Shown: positions 6,340 to 8,746 of the stretch, in pieces
Layout of the letters: each line of letters starts with the position of its first letter
Numbering within the stretch: position 1 is the first letter of the stretch
Assembly (NCBI GenBank): GCA_016795255.1
Contig: JAEUIB010000437.1
Span: forward strand, 1 to 8,746
DNA: 8,746 nt
Origin: Planctomycetota bacterium
GTDB taxonomy: Bacteria > Planctomycetota > B15-G4 > JADJEK01
Reading direction: 5' to 3'
Notes under the pieces: generated by a model
Database searches by the model: none
Told to the model about the DNA's origin: nothing
The model's input: only the letters and a program-made list of their open reading frames with translations
Program-made: the position numbers and the translations under genes

Positions 6340-7502
6340 TTCTTGGTCTCCGTGCTAGGTCCTTCGCCCACGAGGGCGTTCTCGAGGAACGTGATGCGTT
6401 CCAGTTGTTTCTTCGCGCCGTGCGCGAGTTGCGGGTGGTCGCGGTCGTCCGCCAGGCGCGTGAACGCGGCCTTCGCGTCGGCGAAGCGACGCTCGGACAA
6501 AAGGCACGAGCCGTAGGCCCACAGCGTCAGCGGCTTCATCCGCAGCACCGGCGTGTCGCCGAGCAGCTCGAGCACCGTTCGGGTGTCGCGATCGCGGAAG
6601 GCGATCAGCGCTTCGCGTTGCGGGTCGGGCGACGAACCCTCGAGCACGTCGGCGTCGGTCTCGTCCGCCGCGGGCGTCGCCGCGTTCGGCGCACCCTTCG
6701 CGTTGGCATCGGCCTGCGGGGCCTGCGCCGTCGCGCCGGTCGCCCCATGCAGCCGATTCGCCGGATCCGACGCCGCGACGTCCGCGACCCCGCGCAACCC
6801 GTCGTTCGGGCTGTTGCTCGATGCTCCGCGAAGATCGAGCAGCGCGAGCTTCGCGCGCTTCGACTTCACTTCGTCCAACAAGCGGCGCACTTGCCGAGCG
6901 ACGGCGTCGTCGACGCCGAAGGTCTCGAGGTCGTCCTCGGAACCCTTCGCGCCCTGGATCTTCACCACCGAGTCGTCGTCGGCGAGGACCAGTCCGTCCA
7001 ACGTCTGCTGCAGCGACTTCACTTCACGCTCGAGCGAGTTCACCGCGTTCATGCCGGCGAGTTCGAGGACGTCGGCGAGATCCTGTTCGGTGATCGGCGG
7101 CATGTCGTCGGTCGTCGCCGGCTGCGTCGCTGCTTCGGGAGCGGTCGAAGGCGTGCTCGACGCGGGAGCCGCGCTCGAAGCGGGATCGGCCTTGGTTTCG
7201 CCGGTCGCCGGAGTCGTCGCCGGAGTCGTCGCGGGAGTCGTCGCGGGATCGGTCGACGGCGAGCCGGTCGCCGGAGTCGTGGCCGGCTGCTGCGGCGTGG
7301 CCGGATTCGATGCGGGGTTCGACGCCGGATTGGTCGCCGGGTCGATCGGAGCGGGATCCTGCGGCGCCGGGTTCGGCGAGGTCGGCTCGGTCCCGGTCGG
7401 CGGCGCGGCGGGCGACGCCTGCGGCGCCGGTTCGGCGGCCGGAGTCGTCGCGGGCGGATCCTGGAGGAGCAGGCTGGCCACGAATGCGATCGCGAGGTTC
7501 AT
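6336..7502 (-). CDS. Pro/Ala/Thr-rich protein with coiled coil and TPR-like end, function unknown
   Basis: I do not recognise this 388-residue protein. It begins with a short hydrophobic run (residues 3-13) that may be a signal peptide or membrane anchor, though it lacks the usual positive charges and has no lipobox cysteine. Residues 15-132 are low-complexity, built of PATT, NPAS and similar tetrads, like a flexible envelope linker. Next come a helical, partly coiled-coil region (about 138-225, including NSLEREVKSLQQTLDGL), a second Ala/Asn-rich linker (about 228-292), and a helical hairpin at about 325-373 with a TPR-like pattern (WAYGSCLL then FADAKAAFTRL). ATG start with GGGGAGGA 6 nt upstream. 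Both ends overlap neighbours by 4 nt. Codon choice and GC look like the adjacent genes, so no sign of transfer. It could link the TPR neighbour to the envelope, but that is inference. Confidence 0.85.
   Translation of the reverse strand: MNLAIAFVASLLLQDPPATTPAAEPAPQASPAAPPTGTEPTSPNPAPQDPAPIDPATNPASNPASNPATPQQPATTPATGSPSTDPATTPATTPATTPATGETKADPASSAAPASSTPSTAPEAATQPATTDDMPPITEQDLADVLELAGMNAVNSLEREVKSLQQTLDGLVLADDDSVVKIQGAKGSEDDLETFGVDDAVARQVRRLLDEVKSKRAKLALLDLRGASSNSPNDGLRGVADVAASDPANRLHGATGATAQAPQADANAKGAPNAATPAADETDADVLEGSSPDPQREALIAFRDRDTRTVLELLGDTPVLRMKPLTLWAYGSCLLSERRFADAKAAFTRLADDRDHPQLAHGAKKQLERITFLENALVGEGPSTETKK
7207..7254 (-). repeat. Imperfect 12-bp tandem repeat coding for PATT units
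   Basis: On the plus strand four adjacent 12-mers run GCCGGAGTCGTC, GCCGGAGTCGTC, GCGGGAGTCGTC and GCGGGATCGGTC. The first two are identical. Another near-copy lies at 7270-7281. Because the unit is 12 bp, gain or loss of copies would keep the reading frame and only change linker length. Confidence 0.8.
7300..7347 (-). repeat. Degenerate 12-bp tandem repeat coding for NPAS/NPAT units
   Basis: Four 12-mers (GCCGGATTCGAT, GCGGGGTTCGAC, GCCGGATTGGTC, GCCGGGTCGATC on the plus strand) encode the DPATNPASNPASNPAT-like stretch of the same linker. They are more diverged than the set at 7207-7254, so this tract is probably older. Confidence 0.7.
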
Positions 7503-8746
7503 GGCGCGTCCTCCCCGGTCTCGAGCACGCTGGTGTCGCCACGCAGCACGCGGCGCGCGTCCTCGAACCGACCGTCCTTCTCGAGTGCGCTGACGGCGAG
7601 GTCAACCGCGAGCGCGTAGGCGTCCGACGGCAGTGCGTTGCGGCGGAACAGCTCGCCGAGCACGCTGCACGCGCGGCGCGATTCGTCGCCGGCGATCAGC
7701 GAGCGCACGATGCCGAGCTCGGCACGGGCCGCGATCGATTCGTAGTGCAGCGCTTCTTGGAACAGCAAGCGGGCCTGGACCGGCTGGCCGCCGTCCAGCG
7801 CGAGTTGCGCCGACTGCAGCGCGAGCTCGCCGCCTTCGTCGCGGCCGCCGATGCGCTCCGCGGCGTACAGGTGCGTCCGTGCGCGCTGCGCGAGTCCGAG
7901 GTCGCGGTAGATCCCGAACAGCATCAGGTTCGCGCGCAGTTCGACGCGCGGCGTGCGATCTTCGGCCAGCAACACGTTGTGCCCGAACAGCAGCGCATCC
8001 TGCGTCCGGCCGGTCCGTTCGGCGATCTCGGCGAACGCGAGCAGCGCGGACGCGGAGGTCGTCGCGCTCTCGAGGTTCTGCACCGTCAGTTGCAGCACGG
8101 CCAACGCGGCTTCGAGGTCGTTCTGTGCGACCAGGCCGAGCGCCAGCACCGGCCCGAGCACGGCGTGCTTCGGCGGATCGCGGACCCACAGCTCCTGGAT
8201 CAGCAGCACGGCCGAGCTGTGGTAGCCCTTCTCGACCAGCACCGACGCGGCTTGCGCCAGCGCGGCGAGCGTCTGTTCGCTCAGCGAGCCGACGGCGAGG
8301 AACGACTCGCGGAGGTCTTCGACGTCGCGGAAGCGATCGGCCTCGAGCAACAGGTCGAGGAACCGACGCAGCGCCTCTTCGCGCACTTCGTCGTCGGTGC
8401 AGCGGTCGAGGAACTGTCGCAACAGCGTCTGCGCCGACGCCTTCTCGCCCGCCTTCACGTACATGTCGGCGAGCAGGACTTCGCAGTTCTTCGCCGCCTC
8501 CGAGCGCGGGAAGCGGGACAGCAGCGCTTCGTACTGGCTGTACGCGCTGACGTAGTCCTTGACCAAGCGGTTCAGTTCCGCGAGGCCGCGCTGCGCGCGG
8601 GCCGCACTGTCGTCGTCCTTCACGTGGGACAGCGCGAGCTCGTAGAAGCGCTCGGCGTTGTGCCACAGGCTCGTCCGCTCGGCGGTCGACGCCGGCTTCG
8701 GCGGTCCTTCGATCCGGTAGACGCTGGTCTCGCGCTCCGCATCGAC
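7499..8746 (-). CDS. TPR-repeat protein, 5' end outside the window
   Basis: A reading frame with 415 visible codons crosses the right edge, so the true start is missing. The GTG at 8621-8623 is internal: translating the bases above it in frame gives an uninterrupted helical sequence (for example LWHNAERFYELALSH) that continues the same pattern. The protein is a chain of about eight to ten antiparallel helical pairs of TPR type. Clear examples are YEALLSRFP followed by LLADMYVKAGEKASAQTLL (visible residues 72-80 and 91-109), and GQPVQARLLFQEALHYE further on. Such repeats act as protein-binding scaffolds. The RFPRSEAAK pattern recalls periplasmic TPR proteins of the BamD/YbgF type, but the N-terminus that would reveal a signal peptide is not in view. 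Its stop overlaps the next ATG by 4 nt. Function is unknown; position suggests a flagellar or envelope role. Confidence 0.85.
   Translation of the reverse strand, partial: VDAERETSVYRIEGPPKPASTAERTSLWHNAERFYELALSHVKDDDSAARAQRGLAELNRLVKDYVSAYSQYEALLSRFPRSEAAKNCEVLLADMYVKAGEKASAQTLLRQFLDRCTDDEVREEALRRFLDLLLEADRFRDVEDLRESFLAVGSLSEQTLAALAQAASVLVEKGYHSSAVLLIQELWVRDPPKHAVLGPVLALGLVAQNDLEAALAVLQLTVQNLESATTSASALLAFAEIAERTGRTQDALLFGHNVLLAEDRTPRVELRANLMLFGIYRDLGLAQRARTHLYAAERIGGRDEGGELALQSAQLALDGGQPVQARLLFQEALHYESIAARAELGIVRSLIAGDESRRACSVLGELFRRNALPSDAYALAVDLAVSALEKDGRFEDARRVLRGDTSVLETGEDAP

Noticed and set aside
7141..7460. Short spaced repeats that might suggest a CRISPR array
   Set aside because: The units are 12 bp, adjacent, degenerate and in frame inside a coding region; there are no spacers and no cas genes.
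6318..7619. Long plus-strand frame with Arg/Gly repeats (RRRSRRGSRRG-like)
   Set aside because: The repeats are the reverse reading of the PATT-encoding 12-mers; the minus-strand gene has the good ribosome site and the ATGA overlaps.
8621..8623. GTG as the start of the TPR gene
   Set aside because: The frame stays open through all 41 codons up to the window edge and the added residues continue the helical repeat pattern, so this codon is internal.
1..8746. Internal sigma-54 promoters or a terminator between the regulator and structural genes
   Set aside because: Reading the minus strand I found no convincing TGGCAC-N5-TTGC element and no hairpin with a T tract in the gaps; overlaps leave little room. 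A weight-matrix scan would be needed to exclude weak sites.

Overview
The window is a GC-rich, almost gap-free stretch in which every supported gene lies on the minus strand, so transcription runs from high to low coordinates. It holds the early part of a flagellar basal-body operon. In transcription order the genes are: a TPR-type protein cut by the window edge (7499-8746), a Pro/Ala/Thr-rich probable envelope protein (6336-7502), a soluble PAS histidine kinase (5074-6339), a sigma-54-activating response regulator (3671-5077), flgB (3339-3674), flgC (2889-3323), fliE (2580-2885), fliF (1008-2525) and fliG (4-1008). No RNA gene, insertion sequence, phage gene, CRISPR array or terminator was seen.

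The genes are packed as one transcription unit. Four successive junctions (TPR/Pro-rich, Pro-rich/kinase, kinase/regulator, regulator/flgB) are 4-nt ATGA overlaps, and fliF/fliG is a 1-nt TGATG overlap. The flgB-flgC gap is 15 nt and the flgC-fliE gap is 3 nt. The only larger gap is 54 nt before fliF, which starts with TTG. The operon promoter must lie beyond position 8746, and fliH/fliI-type genes would be expected before position 1.

The right-hand genes build the inner part of the flagellum: FliF (MS ring), FliG (switch/rotor), FliE (MS ring-rod junction), and FlgB and FlgC (proximal rod). The kinase and regulator resemble the FlrB/FlrC, FleS/FleR and FlgS/FlgR class that drives sigma-54-dependent middle flagellar genes. 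Their translational coupling to the rod and MS-ring genes suggests that the checkpoint and the structure it may monitor are made together. The two upstream genes are not recognised flagellar genes, but their coupling to the regulators makes them candidate accessory factors; this is the least ordinary part of the window.

The organism is a flagellated diderm bacterium with high GC. The flgBC-fliEFG order is shared by many phyla. The FleSR-like pair directly upstream, the Pro/Ala-rich linker protein and its short hydrophobic N-terminus ending in a QDP-like sequence would fit Planctomycetota, or a deltaproteobacterial-type lineage. That assignment is an impression, not a demonstration.
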